64,000 nt of DNA, taken from Solanum dulcamara. Taxonomy: Eukaryota; Streptophyta; Magnoliopsida; Solanales; Solanaceae. The DNA is taken from NCBI RefSeq assembly GCF_947179165.1, contig NC_077240.1, positions 71,875,501 to 71,939,500 on the forward strand. Direction: 5' to 3'. This document shows positions 45,930 to 57,505 of the stretch, in pieces. Positions within the stretch are counted from its first letter, which is position 1. Every line of letters starts with the position of its first letter. Below the pieces are notes generated by a model, which was not told where the DNA came from, did not search any database, and saw nothing but the letters and a program-made list of their open reading frames with translations. Position numbers and translations under genes: made by a program.

Positions 45930-48075
45930 GACCATGGGTAATACTAGTCTAGTGCATATCATTTCATAAGTTAAACTTCCAATGACATAGGAATATGAAA
46001 CACTGACCATTCTCTCTTTTTCCTCCCTAGTTATATGACATATCATTTTGCTCAACTTCATATGACCAACAAGAGGTGTGCTAGTAGACTTAGTATTTTT
46101 CATGTTGAAGTGCTCTAGTACATTTTCAATGTACTTCCTTTGTGATAAATAAATCCTCCTTTTTATCTCTCAGACGAGTAATTCTCATGCCTAAAATTTG
46201 CTTAGCATGAACCAAGTATTTCGTAGAAAAGAATTTACAAAACTCTTTCTTCAACTCGCCAACTTGGAAGTATTTCTTCCACAATTAAAATATCATCCAC
46301 ATATAGAAAGAGGAGGATAAAATCGTTGTTAGAAATATTTTGTACAAACACACAATAATCTGAGAAAGTTTTTTTGTGGCCTTCCTCTCCCATATGAGAT
46401 ACAAACTTCTTCTACTACTAATGTCTTGGAGCTTGCTTTATTTCATAGAGACTCTTTTTAAGTTTGTACATAAGGTTTTCTTTACCATTTACATTGAAAC
46501 CTTTTGATTGTTCCATATAAATCTCTTCTTATAGGTCTCCGTGAAGAAAATCTGTCTTTAAATTTATCTGCTCAATCTCTAAATTAAGACTAGTAGCCAA
46601 ATCAAGAATTGTACAAATGAAGGAAATTTCATGACAAGAAAATATATTTTATCAAATTCAATATCCTCCTTTGACCAAATCCCTTAACAACCAACCTATA
46701 TTTGTACCTAGGCTTCATTATGTGTTCTTCATCCTGAACTTTGAACACCCACTTGTTCTTTAAATCTCTCATGCCCTAGGAAATTTAACGAACTCATAAG
46801 TGTTGTTCTTCTGTAGAAATTTCATCTTATCTTGCATGTATTCAATCCATTGATCCTTATGCTCATCTTCCATGGAATCGTCATAACATTCAGATTCTCC
46901 CCCATCAGTGAGTAGTACATACTCATTAGGTGAATAATGAGAGGAAGGAATACGTTGACTTTGTGGACCTTCTAAGATTAATATTTGATTCATCCACAAT
47001 TTGATGAGCAGGAGCATCATTAATAAAAACATTGTTTTCCTTATTAACATCGACATGTTGATCTAGGACATGGTTTTGGGCATCACTATGAGCATCAAGC
47101 CCACCAACATCATGTACACTTGTATAAAGAACTTGATAAATATTAACCACACCATATAAACTTGAAAATTCTAATTTCTCTACTTTGTCAATATCATCAA
47201 TGGTTCGATTCTCCCTGAAGACAATACCACACAACTTCTCATATGCTTTTTCTCAATTGGATTATATATCATATACCAAATTCTTCTAGGCCATAGTCTA
47301 TAAAGATATACTGCCTTGTCTTGCCATATAACATTGACCTCTCATCTTTCGGCAAATGCACAAAAGTTTTCAACCAAATACTTTCAAATAGCCATAGAAA
47401 ACATCCCTATAATACCAAATACATTTTGGAACAACAGTTCACAAAGCAACAATAAGAGATAGGTTAATAACATATGGAGCGGTCAATAAAGCTTCATCCC
47501 AAAAGGAGCTTGGAAACTTTGCTTCAAAAAACAAGCATCTAACTCTTTTCATTAAGGTTTTGTTCATCCTTTGTGCCAACTATTCTACCTGGTGGAGCCG
47601 AACAAAATACAGACTTTCTTTCTCTATTTGATTCAAACCATTAAGCTAAGGAGTCTTAGGTGGAGTCTTCTGGTGTCTAATACCCTGATGTTTGCGGTAT
47701 TTGTCAAACCATTCACAATATTCACCACTGTTATCAATATGAATACATTTAAGCTTCTTTCCAATATTTTTTCCATTGAAGCCTAAAACTTCTTAAAGAC
47801 ATTTAGCACTTGGTATTTATTCATCAAAGACATACACCTAAAGTTTCCTTAAACAGTCATCAATAAAAGTGACAAAGTAAATGCATCACTCAAAATTCAT
47901 TCTCTTCATTAGACCACATAAATATGAATGCACCAACTCAAGAAACTCTAACTTTCTTGAAGGAGGATGAGACTTGAAGAAAACTCTATTTTATTTTCCA
48001 TCAAAGCAGTGCTTACATTTTTCTAATTTAGCACTTTGAAAATCTGATAACAGTTTCTCTTTGGTCAGAACTTTA
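45930..48075 (-). pseudogene. Copia (Tork-like) pol relic, copy 2
   Basis: On the minus strand it has the same content as 5103-7240. This copy also keeps the IN-RT linker missing in copy 1 (SQRIPSSHYSPNEYVLLTD, ECYDDSMEDEHKDQW, 46780-46990). Integrase has a 57-bp insertion at 47580-47636. YVDD-region and RIYLSQRKYI-type residues lie near 46290 and 46150. It ends abruptly at 48075 in the GAG-pre-integrase region. Confidence 0.85.
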
Positions 48076-48076
48076 A

Positions 48077-48232
48077 GAGCTTGTTTGGATGAACTTATTT
48101 TAAGCAACTTATAAGTTGAAAACTTCTTATAAATAAAAAAAAGTTGGTGTCATTTAAGCATAAAATAACTTTAAGTTAGCCAGCCAATCACTCAATAAGC
48201 TGAAAATAGCTTATAAGTCAATCCAAAGTGGT
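48077..48232. mobile_element. Short MITE-like element (about 156 bp)
   Basis: Imperfect terminal inverted repeats: GAGCTTGTTTGGATGAACTT on the left against TACCACTTTGGATTGACTTA (reverse complement of the right end). The interior is rich in CTTATAAGTTGAAAA / AATAGCTTATAAGTC. It sits exactly between the Copia relic and the Gypsy integrase fragment. No clear TSD was found, possibly because a deletion followed its insertion. Confidence 0.5.
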
Positions 48233-48241
48233 AGTATCGTT

Positions 48242-48642
48242 CTGAATGGGGCTGAATAATCTCTAGTTACAAAGGTGAAAGAAAAGCAAGATCAAGATTC
48301 CATTCTCCTCCAACTGAAAAGACGATGTTCACAAGCTTTTGCCAAAGGGGGATATGGAGTATTAAGGCATCAAGGGGGATTTTATGTTCTAAGCATTGAT
48401 GGTATTCGAAGGAGGATCATGGAAAAGGCCCATAACTCCAAGTACTCCATATATCTAGGTTCTACAAAGATGTACCATAACTTGAGAGATGTATAGTGGT
48501 GGAGTGGAATGAAAAGGAATATAGCATAGTTTATGTCCAAGTTCCCAAACTACCAACAAGTTAAAGTAGGGCACCAAAGATTGTGGATTGGCTCAGAATA
48601 TAGAAATTCTAGAATGGAAATGAGAGATGATCAATATGGACT
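48242..48642 (+). pseudogene. G4 Gypsy integrase, N-terminal zinc finger to first catalytic region
   Basis: Plus strand: KEKQDQDSILLQLK, GYGVLRHQGGFYVLSIDG, KAHNSKYSIYLGSTKMYHNL, then WWSGMKRNIA. The H2C2 finger is destroyed: the second His position reads Tyr (SIYLG), and both Cys of the CPNC motif are replaced (FPNYQQ). It stops at the residues before the first catalytic Asp, where G5 is inserted. The gene resumes at 56275. Confidence 0.82.
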
Positions 48643-48647
48643 TCATA
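48643..48647. repeat. TSD TCATA of G5 (left)
   Basis: It is identical to TCATA at 56270-56274 after the right LTR. Together they mark G5's insertion point in the G4 integrase gene. Confidence 0.85.
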
Positions 48648-50798
48648 TGTCACGCCCTGGAAGGGTACCCTAGGCGTGGATGACACTCAGAGACTGTTGG
48701 TAGTCCCTAAGAAAACCACTTGACCTGTTCACCTATCCATTCAATCAAATTCTATCAGCAGAAGATTTAACTCATTAAGAAAAACAACTTCAGATAAGGA
48801 CAAACGGCAACAATCTAGCTAAATCAATTCAGCAAGACTAGTATAAATGGAATTAGTCAAAACACAATATCAATCCACAACCTTAACAATCTAGTCTATA
48901 AAGCCTTTATCAGCTGTCTAAGTAGAGCTAATGACAGGTTCATGGCTACCTCAAATAAAAATAAAAAATTGAATCTCAAAGTAGGAATGAAATAAATAGA
49001 ATCCTACAGATGTAGGAGAGGACTTACCAATCAGCTAAAATGCAAATAGATCTTCAATGATGTACCTATTGACAGGTTCAGGTCCAAATGGATGTTAGTA
49101 CATGGAATGTATGAGTACTTAATATAGCAGAATGAAACATATATAAAAGTAGAACCAAATCAGTTAGCTATCTCAAATCAGGAGGTAAACAACTCAATCA
49201 AGATGTCCTAATTCTATATAGGAATAAGACTTATACAGAAACCAATCATGTACAATCTAATCCAATCAGAGTACTATTAAGACCTATATGGGAGTTTCTC
49301 TTATCTATAAACTATCACTTATGAGCCAGTGATAGTACGATAAGCCTATGTTGTTGCCTCATTTGTTTAATACCTTGCGAGGATAATAATGAATCAACCA
49401 ATCATGGATCCAAAACTAATAAAGTCCTATCATATCAGGACAATAAATTATGAAACATCCGACTTAACGGTTCAATCCTCTCCTACGTTTGGTGACGTAG
49501 TTATTGGGTTTGAGTTATTACTTACTCTTACCCAATTCGTGATCGATACTCCTCCCAAGTCTCAAAGTTCATAAGACAATCAACCCAATTAAACTAAGTC
49601 AATAAGTCTAAAATTGACTCTTATTAGTTCATCAGTTCTATCAAATCAAAAATTTCAACTAATCAATCCCAATCATTTATTTAAGAGAAGTTTAGAAAAT
49701 TATTTATGAAAATATTCAGTTGAGACCATTCAATTAGGTTCAATTATGAAATATATAAAGGACTATCAAGTTTATCAACACTATCATCATGCTCACATCT
49801 CAATCACAATCATGTATTCACAAATTAAAGGTTCTAGACTCAATGTTTAAACATATACATTTAATATCCATAAATATGTTATTAGAGTTTATGAAACTAG
49901 CAGTTTAAATCATTTGTTCAAGGAACTATTTTGTAGAAAAACATGTAAATTTTAGGAAAAGAAATTCTCAATAAATACAATAATGGGGACTCAATCCATT
50001 CACAATGAATCTATCATAATAATGGGCACATGCAGGAACAAAGTCCATATTTAGTTCAGCTTTACATACTTGGTACTCGAAGAACAATCAAGAATTTAAA
50101 GACCTCACTTGAAGAACTAGAACCCTATCCCTCTTTCTTTTCTCCAATCCTTGCTCTCTAATAAACTGTGTTAATAAGAGCTTTTGCGTACAAGCTACTA
50201 TTCAGGGACTCAAAATAATCCTAAAATGTCGAGGTTTTGACTTGACAAGGGTGGGAAAAGACACGAATACCCTTTATAAAAATTAACTATGGCTGTCTAC
50301 GAGTCAATTCTATGACTCATAGAAACTTCTACGGGTCATAGAATAGTATTCATAGACCTGGGCTATAATTTATAAACTATTCTGCGAGTAGAGTCTACAA
50401 CTCGTAGAAAGTGTTACGGGTCATAGACCCTAAATCTATGAGTCTCTGAACTTCTTCTATGATTCATTTCTATGAATCGTAGACTTTTTGACATGTAGTC
50501 GACCCCATTTGTAGAAGTGACTTCTATTTATGAATTTTGGCTAAGTGTCAAGGGTTTCTACGAGCCCCTTCTATGATTCATAGAATCCCTTACAAATTGT
50601 AAGGTCAGTCAAGGAAGGCTTCTCAAAATCCAAAAGTTTTACTAGGTATTGGGAGGTCTACGAGTCATTCGTATAACTCATAGAAAAGTCTATGAATCAT
50701 AGATAGCCCTCGTGGTCTATTGGTCAATCCATTTCATCAAAAATAATTTCTCATGGTCTTTAGTTTAGTTTTAGGTTAGGATAACTCGGGGTGTTATA
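48648..50798 (-). mobile_element. G5 Gypsy 3' LTR
   Basis: It starts TGTCACGCCC and ends GGGGTGTTATA, next to a PPT (50799-50813). The CpG word cluster of CTACGACTCATAG type occupies about 50290-50720, within the first 510 bases of the LTR on its own strand. The conserved palindrome variant is at 49098-49112. It is the same family as the 54266 and 57506 LTRs. Confidence 0.88.
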
Positions 50799-50813
50799 AT
50801 ATCTCCCCCTTGG
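50799..50813 (-). other. Polypurine tract of G5
   Basis: On the minus strand CCAAGGGGGAGATAT adjoins the 3' LTR, the same as in G2 and G4. Confidence 0.88.
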
Positions 50814-51039
50814 GATAATTCATCCTCGGATGAAGACCAAGCTAAGTGTTTACTCATAGAACAAATAAAATCAAGAACTGAACAATCAAACATTCGAACA
50901 ATTAACTACTCATACTCAAGAATACTCATCAAATACTCAAACTCGTAATCAATTTCAAAACAAAGATAGGAAAAGGAATATTACCATTGACATCATAATT
51001 ATGAGACACAAATAGATGGGGTATTTATCTTTCATATCC

Positions 51040-52304
51040 TATTGAGCTTCCCATGTAGCCTCTTCAACAAACTAATTCTTCCATAAAACATTGACGGATG
51101 CTACCACCTTGGTTCTCAATTTGTGAACCTGATGATCAAGAATATAAACTGGGATTTTTTCATAACTCAAACTCTTTTTCACCCAAATGCTCTCTTTTGC
51201 GACAACAAGTAAACGATCTCCCAAACACTTCTTAAGCACAGAGATGTGAAACACTAGGTGAGTAACTGCTAACTTTGGTGGCAACTCCAACTCATAAGCT
51301 ATACTACCAACCCTCTTCATAATCTGATAAGGAACAATGTAGCGGGGACTAAGTTTTTTTTTCGTTCCAAATCTCATCATACCCTTCATGGATGAAACTT
51401 TTAAGTATACCCAACTATGCACTTTGAACTCTAAATCTCTCCTCCTAACATCAGTGTAGGATTTCTGGTAACTCTGAGCAGTTCTAAACCTCTCTTGGAT
51501 GATCTTCACTTTTTCCATAGCTTGATGAACCAAGTCTGATCCAATCTACTCGGCTTCACCTACTTCAAACCACCCAACTAGTGATCTACATCTTCTCTCA
51601 TAAAGAGATTGATAAGGAGCTATTTGAATGCAAACTCAATAAGGAATAAGTAATCGTCCCAATTTACCTTAAAGTAGATAAAACAAGCCCTCAACATATC
51701 CTCCAAAGTGTGAATTGTACGCTCTTCCCGGCCATCTTACTGCAGATAAAAAGCAGTACTAAGGTTCACTCTTGAACCCAAACCTCTCTGAAATAACTTT
51801 CAACATTGGGCAGTGAACTAAGCTCCCTTATCTTAAATGATAGATAAAGGAACATCATGCAATATAAAAATCTCTTGAAGAATCAACTTGGCATAATCCG
51901 ATGTGGTGTTCGTAGTCTTAACTGGTAAGAAATATGCTGATTTGGTCATCCTATCCACAACTACCCAAATAGAGTCATATTGTATGCAGGACCACGGTAT
52001 ACCTATAATGAAGTCCATATTTATCATCTCCCACTTCCATTATGGAATCTCAATATTATGAGTTACTCCATATTGACTTTAATGCTCAAATTTGAATTAT
52101 TGGCAGTTCGGGCACTTGTACAGAAACTCTACTATACCTTGCTTCATTCCACTCCACCAATAGACTTCTCTCAAGTCATGGTATATTTTTGTAGAACCTG
52201 GATGGATGGAGTACTTAAAGTTATGGGCCTCTGCCCTGATCCTCTCTTGAATACCATCAAAGCTTGGAATGCACAATCTCCCTTGATACCTCAACACTCC
52301 ATCT
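51040..52304 (-). pseudogene. G5 integrase
   Basis: Minus strand from 52304: GVLRYQGRLCIPSFDGIQER, HNFKYSIHPGSTKIYHDLRE, YWWSGMKQG and CPNCQ, so here the H2C2 finger is intact. Then INMDFIIGIPW with the first catalytic Asp kept, SIWVVVDRMTKSAYFLPVKT and HDVPLSII. Stops and frame changes follow around 51830 and 51600. The C-terminus (51533-51072) reads VHSWVYLKVSSMKGMMRFG, LSPRYIVPYQIMKR, HLVFHISVLKK and ILDHQVHKLRTK, and the chromodomain-like start follows. Confidence 0.87.
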
Positions 52305-53480
52305 TCAGCATTTGGCAAAATCCATTACCTTTTGCTTGTGAACATTATCTTTTAGTTGGAGGAGAATGGGATCTTCATCTTCCTTTTCTTTCACCATTGC
52401 AACTAGAGATGATTTATCCCCATTCCGAATGATAGTACCACCCTCACTCGAGTCAATAAGTTGAACTCCCAAACATGCAAGCCTATGCACCTCTTTAGCC
52501 AATTCTTTGTTTGCCTCTTCTATATGGGCAGTGCTCCACACAAATAACCTAATAAGAGCATCAGTAACAACATTACTTTACCTAGTGGTAGAGAATGCTC
52601 ATATCATAATCTTTGAGCAACTAAATCCATCTCTTCTACCTCAAGTTAAGCTTTCTCTGAGTTAACACATATTGTAGGATCTTGTGATCCGTGAATATAT
52701 TAACATGTATGCCATAAAGATAGTGAAGCCAAATCTATAGAGCGAATACTACGGCAGCCAACTCAAACTCTTCTCAAAACAATCTGACCATTTAAAATTA
52801 GCCTTCTTTTGAGTTAGCTTAGTCAATGGTAAAAATATGGATGAAAATCCTTCAATAAATCTCTAGTAATAGCTGTCCAAACCCAATAAACTTCTTATGT
52901 TAGTTGGGGATGTGGGTCTTACCAGTTCTTAACCACTTTTATCTATTCCAAATTAACTCATATACCTTCCCTGGATACAACATGGCCTAGGAACGCAACA
53001 GAAGCAAGCCAATATTCATACTTTGAAAAATTAGCATACAACTCCTTATCTTTGAGACTTGGAAGAACAATTTTGAGGTGATTAGCATGTTCCTCATCAT
53101 TCCTCGAATAGATCAGTATGTGTCCTATAAATATAATCACAAACATGTCCAAATACTATTTGAACACTCGATTCATCAAATCCATAAATGTTGTAGGGGC
53201 GTTAGTCAGATCGAAGAGCATAACAAGAAATTCTAAGTGACAATACCAGGTCAGGAAGGCAGTCTTTGGGATGTCACATTCTCTCACTTTCAACTAATAA
53301 TATCCTGATCTGAGATCTATCTTAGAGAAACAAGTGGCACCTTGAAGTTGGTCAAACAAATCATCTATCTTAGTAAAGGGATACTTTTTCTTTATAGTGA
53401 CCTTGTTTAATTGATGATAGTCAATGCACATTCTCAATGATCTATCTTTCTTTCACACAAAGGGGATAGGAGCGCACTAA
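52305..53480 (-). pseudogene. G5 RT and RNase H, catalytic residues lost
   Basis: From 53480 down: RT pieces around [15 protein letters not shown] (53110-53150), where the catalytic pair DD reads GH (codons 53120-53125). Then [19 protein letters not shown] and [11 protein letters not shown]. Near 52770 the sequence jumps from the FEKS-type motif straight to ELAAVVFAL-like residues, so about 180-190 bases are deleted, including the RNase H first-Asp motif. IFTDHKIL-like and ANKELAKEVHRLACLG follow. Confidence 0.83.
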
Positions 53481-54176
53481 ATGTAAGATACTCGTCCTAA
53501 TGAATTCCTTATCAAGGAGATCTTTCAGTTGTTCTTTCAATTCTTTTAAATCAGCAGGAGCCATTATATATGGAGGGATAGAGATATGTTGTAGATCAAG
53601 AAGGACATCACTCCAAGAGTTTATCTCTCTATTAAGAAGGACTCCAAGTAAATCTGCAGGAAACACCTCAGGAAACTTATTTACAATCGGGACTGACTCA
53701 AAAGTAGGGTACTCAACACTATCATCCTCGACTCTAAGAATGTAATAGATACACCCTTTAGATATCAACATTCTGTCCCTAAGGTAGGAGATAAATTTAC
53801 CCTTAGGTACAACAAAACTACCCTTCCAATCTAAGATAAGCTCATTTGGGAAACTGAACATAACAATCCTAGTCCTACAATCGACTGAGGCATAACAGGC
53901 ATAAATCTAGTCCATTCCTAGAATCATATCAAAATCAACCATGTCCAATTCAACTAAGACAACCATGGTATCCTTGTTATAGATAGACAACAAACAATCT
54001 CTATAGACCTCTCAGCTAGAATAGAGTCACCAATAGGATTAGATACACTAGATGTCTCAAGAAGACACTTAGGAGTTCTATCAATTCTACTAGCCACGTA
54101 AGGAGTTACAATGGTAAAGTGGCACTCGGATCCATCAAAATAGAATAATCAAGAGTAAAGACTCAAATTATACCCA
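53481..54176 (-). pseudogene. G5 protease-RT start, cut by a recombination junction
   Basis: Minus strand 53861-53442: PNELILDWKGSFVVPKGKF, DRMLISKGCIYYILRVEDD, FPEVFPADLLGV, ISIPPYIMAPADLKELKEQL and LLDKEFIRTSI. Upstream protease residues (LVELDMVDFDMI-type, 53900-53950) are interrupted by stops. The relic ends at 54176 inside the protease. No gag or primer site follows, although an LTR of the same family lies only 89 bases further on. Confidence 0.8.
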
Positions 54177-54265
54177 TTAAAGTTGAGCACCGAAGGCTTT
54201 GTAGAGTGGCTCAGAATATAGAAATTCCAGAATGGAAGTGGGAGATGATTAATATAGACTTTATA
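54177..54265 (+). repeat. Second copy of the G4 integrase flank (matches 48560-48647)
   Basis: TTAAAGTTGAGCACC... to GACTTTATA matches 48560-48647 nearly base for base and encodes the same plus-strand integrase residues (QNIEIPEWKWEMINIDFI-type). It adjoins an LTR at the same relative base, with the 5-mer TTATA in place of TCATA. Confidence 0.88.
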
Positions 54266-56269
54266 TGTCATTCCCCGAGAGGGTATCCTAGGTCTGGGCA
54301 ATCACTTAGAGACTAATGTTAGTCCCTAAGAGAACCACTTAGCCCATTCAAACATTGATTCAATCACATTCTATCAGTGAAATACTTAACTCAATAATAA
54401 AATAACTCCAAATAAAGCCAAAGGCCAAGAATATAGCTAAATAAATTCAACAAGACTATTATGAATAAAATTAGTCAAAAGACAATATCAATCAACAATC
54501 TCAATAATTTAGTATATGAAGCCTCTATCAACTGCTTAAATGGTGCCAATGACAGGTTCATGGCTATCTCAAATCAAAATAAAAAGGCGAATCTCAAATC
54601 AAGAATGAAATAATCAATCAAGATATCCTAAGTGTAAACTGGAATAAGACTTAGACAGAGACCAATCATATATAATCTAATCCAATCCAATCAGAGTACC
54701 ATCAAGACCTATAAAAGAGTTTCTCTTATATGACAACCATAAATTATGAGCTAGTGACAGTACAATAACCCGGCGTTATTTCCATGTTCAATACCTTTCC
54801 AGGGTAAGAGCAAATAAACCAATCATGGATCCAAAACCAATTAAGTCCTATTATGTAAGGACAATAATTTAGGAAACATTCGACTTAACAGTTTAATCCT
54901 CCCCTACATTTGGTGGTATAGTTATTGGATTTGATTTATTATTTAATCTTACCCAAATCGGTGCTCGAAACTCCTCCCAAGACTCAATGCTCATAGGGAA
55001 ATCAACCCAATCAAACCAAGTCAATAAGTCTCAAATAGAGTCTTATTTGTTCATCAATTCTTTCAAATTAAACCTTTCAACCAATCAACTTCCCAATTAT
55101 TCCCAATCATATCTTTAAGAGATGTTTAGAAAATTATTTATGACAACATTTAGTGGAGACCATTCAATTAGGTTCAATTATGAAATATATAAAGGACTAT
55201 CAATTTTATCAACACTATCATCATGCTCACATCTCAATTACAATAATGCATTCACAAATTCAAGGCTCTAGACTCAATACTTAAATATATACATTCAATA
55301 TCTATAAATATGCTATTGGGGTTTATGAAACTAGTAGTTTAAATCATTTGTTCAAGGAACTAATTTGTAGAAAAATATGAATTCGTAAATAACTAATAAA
55401 ACATGTAAATTTTAGGAAAAGAAATTCTCAATCAATACAATCATGGGGACTCAATCCATTCACAATCAATCTATCAAAATCATGGGCTCATGGAGGAACA
55501 AAGTCCATGTTTTAGTTCATCTTTACATACTAGAACTCGAAGAACAATCAAGAATTTGAAGGCCTCACTATGACAACTTGAACCCTAACCCTCTTTCTTT
55601 TCTCCAATCGTTGCTATCCAATAAACTAAGTATTAGTGAGAGCTTTTAGCATATAGAAGACTCTTAAGGGACTCAAGATAATCCCAAAATATTGAGGTTT
55701 TAACTTGACAAGGGTGGGAAAAGACATGAATACTTTTCATAAAAATTGACTCTGGCCATCTACGGGTCTGTTCTACGACTCGTATTAACTACTACGGGTC
55801 ATAGAAGACTAGCCATAAACCTAGTCTATAATCTATACTATATTCTATGAGTCGAGTCTATGACTCATAGAAAGTGTTATGGGTCATAGACAATTCTTGT
55901 CCTAGAAACTTCTCAGACCCTGAATCTCTAAATCTCTAAATTTTTCTATAAGTCATTTCTACGACTCATAGACTCTTTGATGAGCCGTTGACCCCACTCA
56001 TAGAAATGAATTCTATTTTTGAATTGTAGCTAAGTGTCAAATGGTTTTAAATAGAATCCCTTACGAATTGTAAGCTTAGTCGAGAAGGCTTGTCAGAATC
56101 CAAAAATTGTAGTAAGTATTGAGGAGGTCTTTGAGTCGCTCGTACAACTCGTAAAATAGTCTCTGAATCATAGAGAGCCTTCGTGGTCCATTGGTTAGTA
56201 CATTTCATAAAAATAAAATTCTCATGGTCTTAAGTTTAGTCTTAGGCTAGGATAACACTGGGTGTTACA
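54266..56269 (-). mobile_element. Gypsy LTR at the same target position (right LTR of G5)
   Basis: It starts TGTCATTCCCC and ends GGGTGTTACA, followed by TCATA. Relative to the left LTR it lacks about 200 bases (equivalent to about 48993-49195, including the conserved palindrome). CTACGACTCGTA-type words are at 55755-56160. No primer site lies inside, because the inner flank is integrase sequence of the host element. Confidence 0.85.
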
Positions 56270-56274
56270 TCATA

Positions 56275-57318
56275 ATAGGTTTACCGCGATCTTACAGACA
56301 TCATAACTCTATTTGGGTGATTATAGACAGGATGACCAAATCAGGTTGTTTCTTATTGGTTAAGACTATGGACATCACAGAGGATTATGCGAGAATGTAT
56401 CTATGAGAGATTGTTAGAATGTATGGAGTTCCCTTGTCTATAATATCATATAGGGGAGCTCAGTTCACTGCCTAGTTTTGGAAGTCATTCCAGAGAGGTT
56501 TGGGTTTATGAGTGAACCTTAGCACTACTTTTCATTTGCAGACAGACGGTCAGGTAGAGTGTATGATACAGACTTTAGAGGGTATGTTGAGAGCCTATTT
56601 CGTTGACTTTAAAGGTAATTGATGATCATTTACCTTTTATTGGGTTTGCATACAATAATAGCTTCTATTCGAGCATTCTAATGGCTTCTTATGAAGCTTT
56701 TTATGGGATGAGATGTAAATCACCAATTGGATTGTTTGAAGTTGGTAAAGCTGAGTTGATTAGACCGGACTTAGTTCACCAGACCATGAAAAAGGTGCAA
56801 ATCATCCAAGAGAAGTTAAAAACTGTGCAACATCATTATAAATCCTACACTGATATTAGAAGGAGAGATTTGGAGTTTGAAGTGCATGATTGGGTTACTT
56901 GAAGGTTTCTCTCATGAAAGGTGTGATGATATTTAGAAATAAAGGGAATCTTATTCCCTATTACATTGGTCCTTATCGGATGGTGAAGAGGGTTGGTAAG
57001 GTAGCCTATAATTTGGAGTTGCAACTAGAGTTAGCAGCTATTCACCCAGTGTTCCATATCTCTATGCTTAAGAAGTATTTGGGAGATCCATCTCTTGTTG
57101 TTCTAATTGAGAATATTAGGGTGAAAGAGAATTTGACTTATGAAGGGATTCTAGTCCAAATCCTTGACCGTCAGGTTCACAAGTTGAGGACCAATGAGGT
57201 TGCATTCATCAAAGTTCTATGGAGAAATCAGTTTGTTGAAGAGGTTACATGGGAAGCTGAAGAGGATATAAAAGCAATATACCCGCATATATTCCTGACT
57301 CCTAATGATGATATTTAG
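56275..57318 (+). pseudogene. G4 Gypsy integrase, catalytic core to chromodomain-like tail
   Basis: It resumes directly after the TSD: GLPRSYRHHNSIWVIIDRMT-like residues, YGVPLSIIS..GAQFTA, then FIGFAYNNSFYSS, YEAFYGMRCKSPIGLFEVG and YTDIRRRDLEFEVHDWV. A one-base frame change near 56895 is followed by YLKVSLMKGVMIFRNKG, HPVFHISMLKKYLGDPS and KVLWRNQFVEEVTWEAEED, ending at 57318. Stops occur in the core (56400-56600). The C-terminal 240 codons are nearly open, better kept than in G2 or G5. Confidence 0.88.
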
Positions 57319-57491
57319 GTTAATGTTCCTTTCTCTAATCCTTGAGGTGAGTTTTATTCCGAGTTTGAGTATTTGATATGTATTCTTGAATTTAAATTGT
57401 TGATTGTTTGAATATTTTATTGTTAAGTTCTTGATTGTATTCGACAATTGCGTAACTCTTATCTTGGTCTTCATTCGAGGATGAATGATGC

Positions 57492-57505
57492 CAAGGGGGA
57501 GATAT
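57492..57505 (+). other. Polypurine tract of G4
   Basis: CCAAGGGGGAGATA lies immediately before the LTR start at 57506. The 170 bases between the integrase stop and this tract are non-coding. Confidence 0.9.

Larger units (their letters stand above)
43747..48075. repeat. Composite duplicated block, copy 2 (pair of 2828-7035)
   Basis: It has the same order as copy 1: PPT and SIRE-like LTR, shared flank, foldback, antisense Copia pol truncated at the same point. Private changes are a 141-bp tandem duplication at the LTR start, loss of about 265 bases spanning the LTR 3' end (junction near 44763), and a 57-bp insertion in integrase (47580-47636). It is cut on the right by a MITE-like element. 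Confidence 0.8.
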
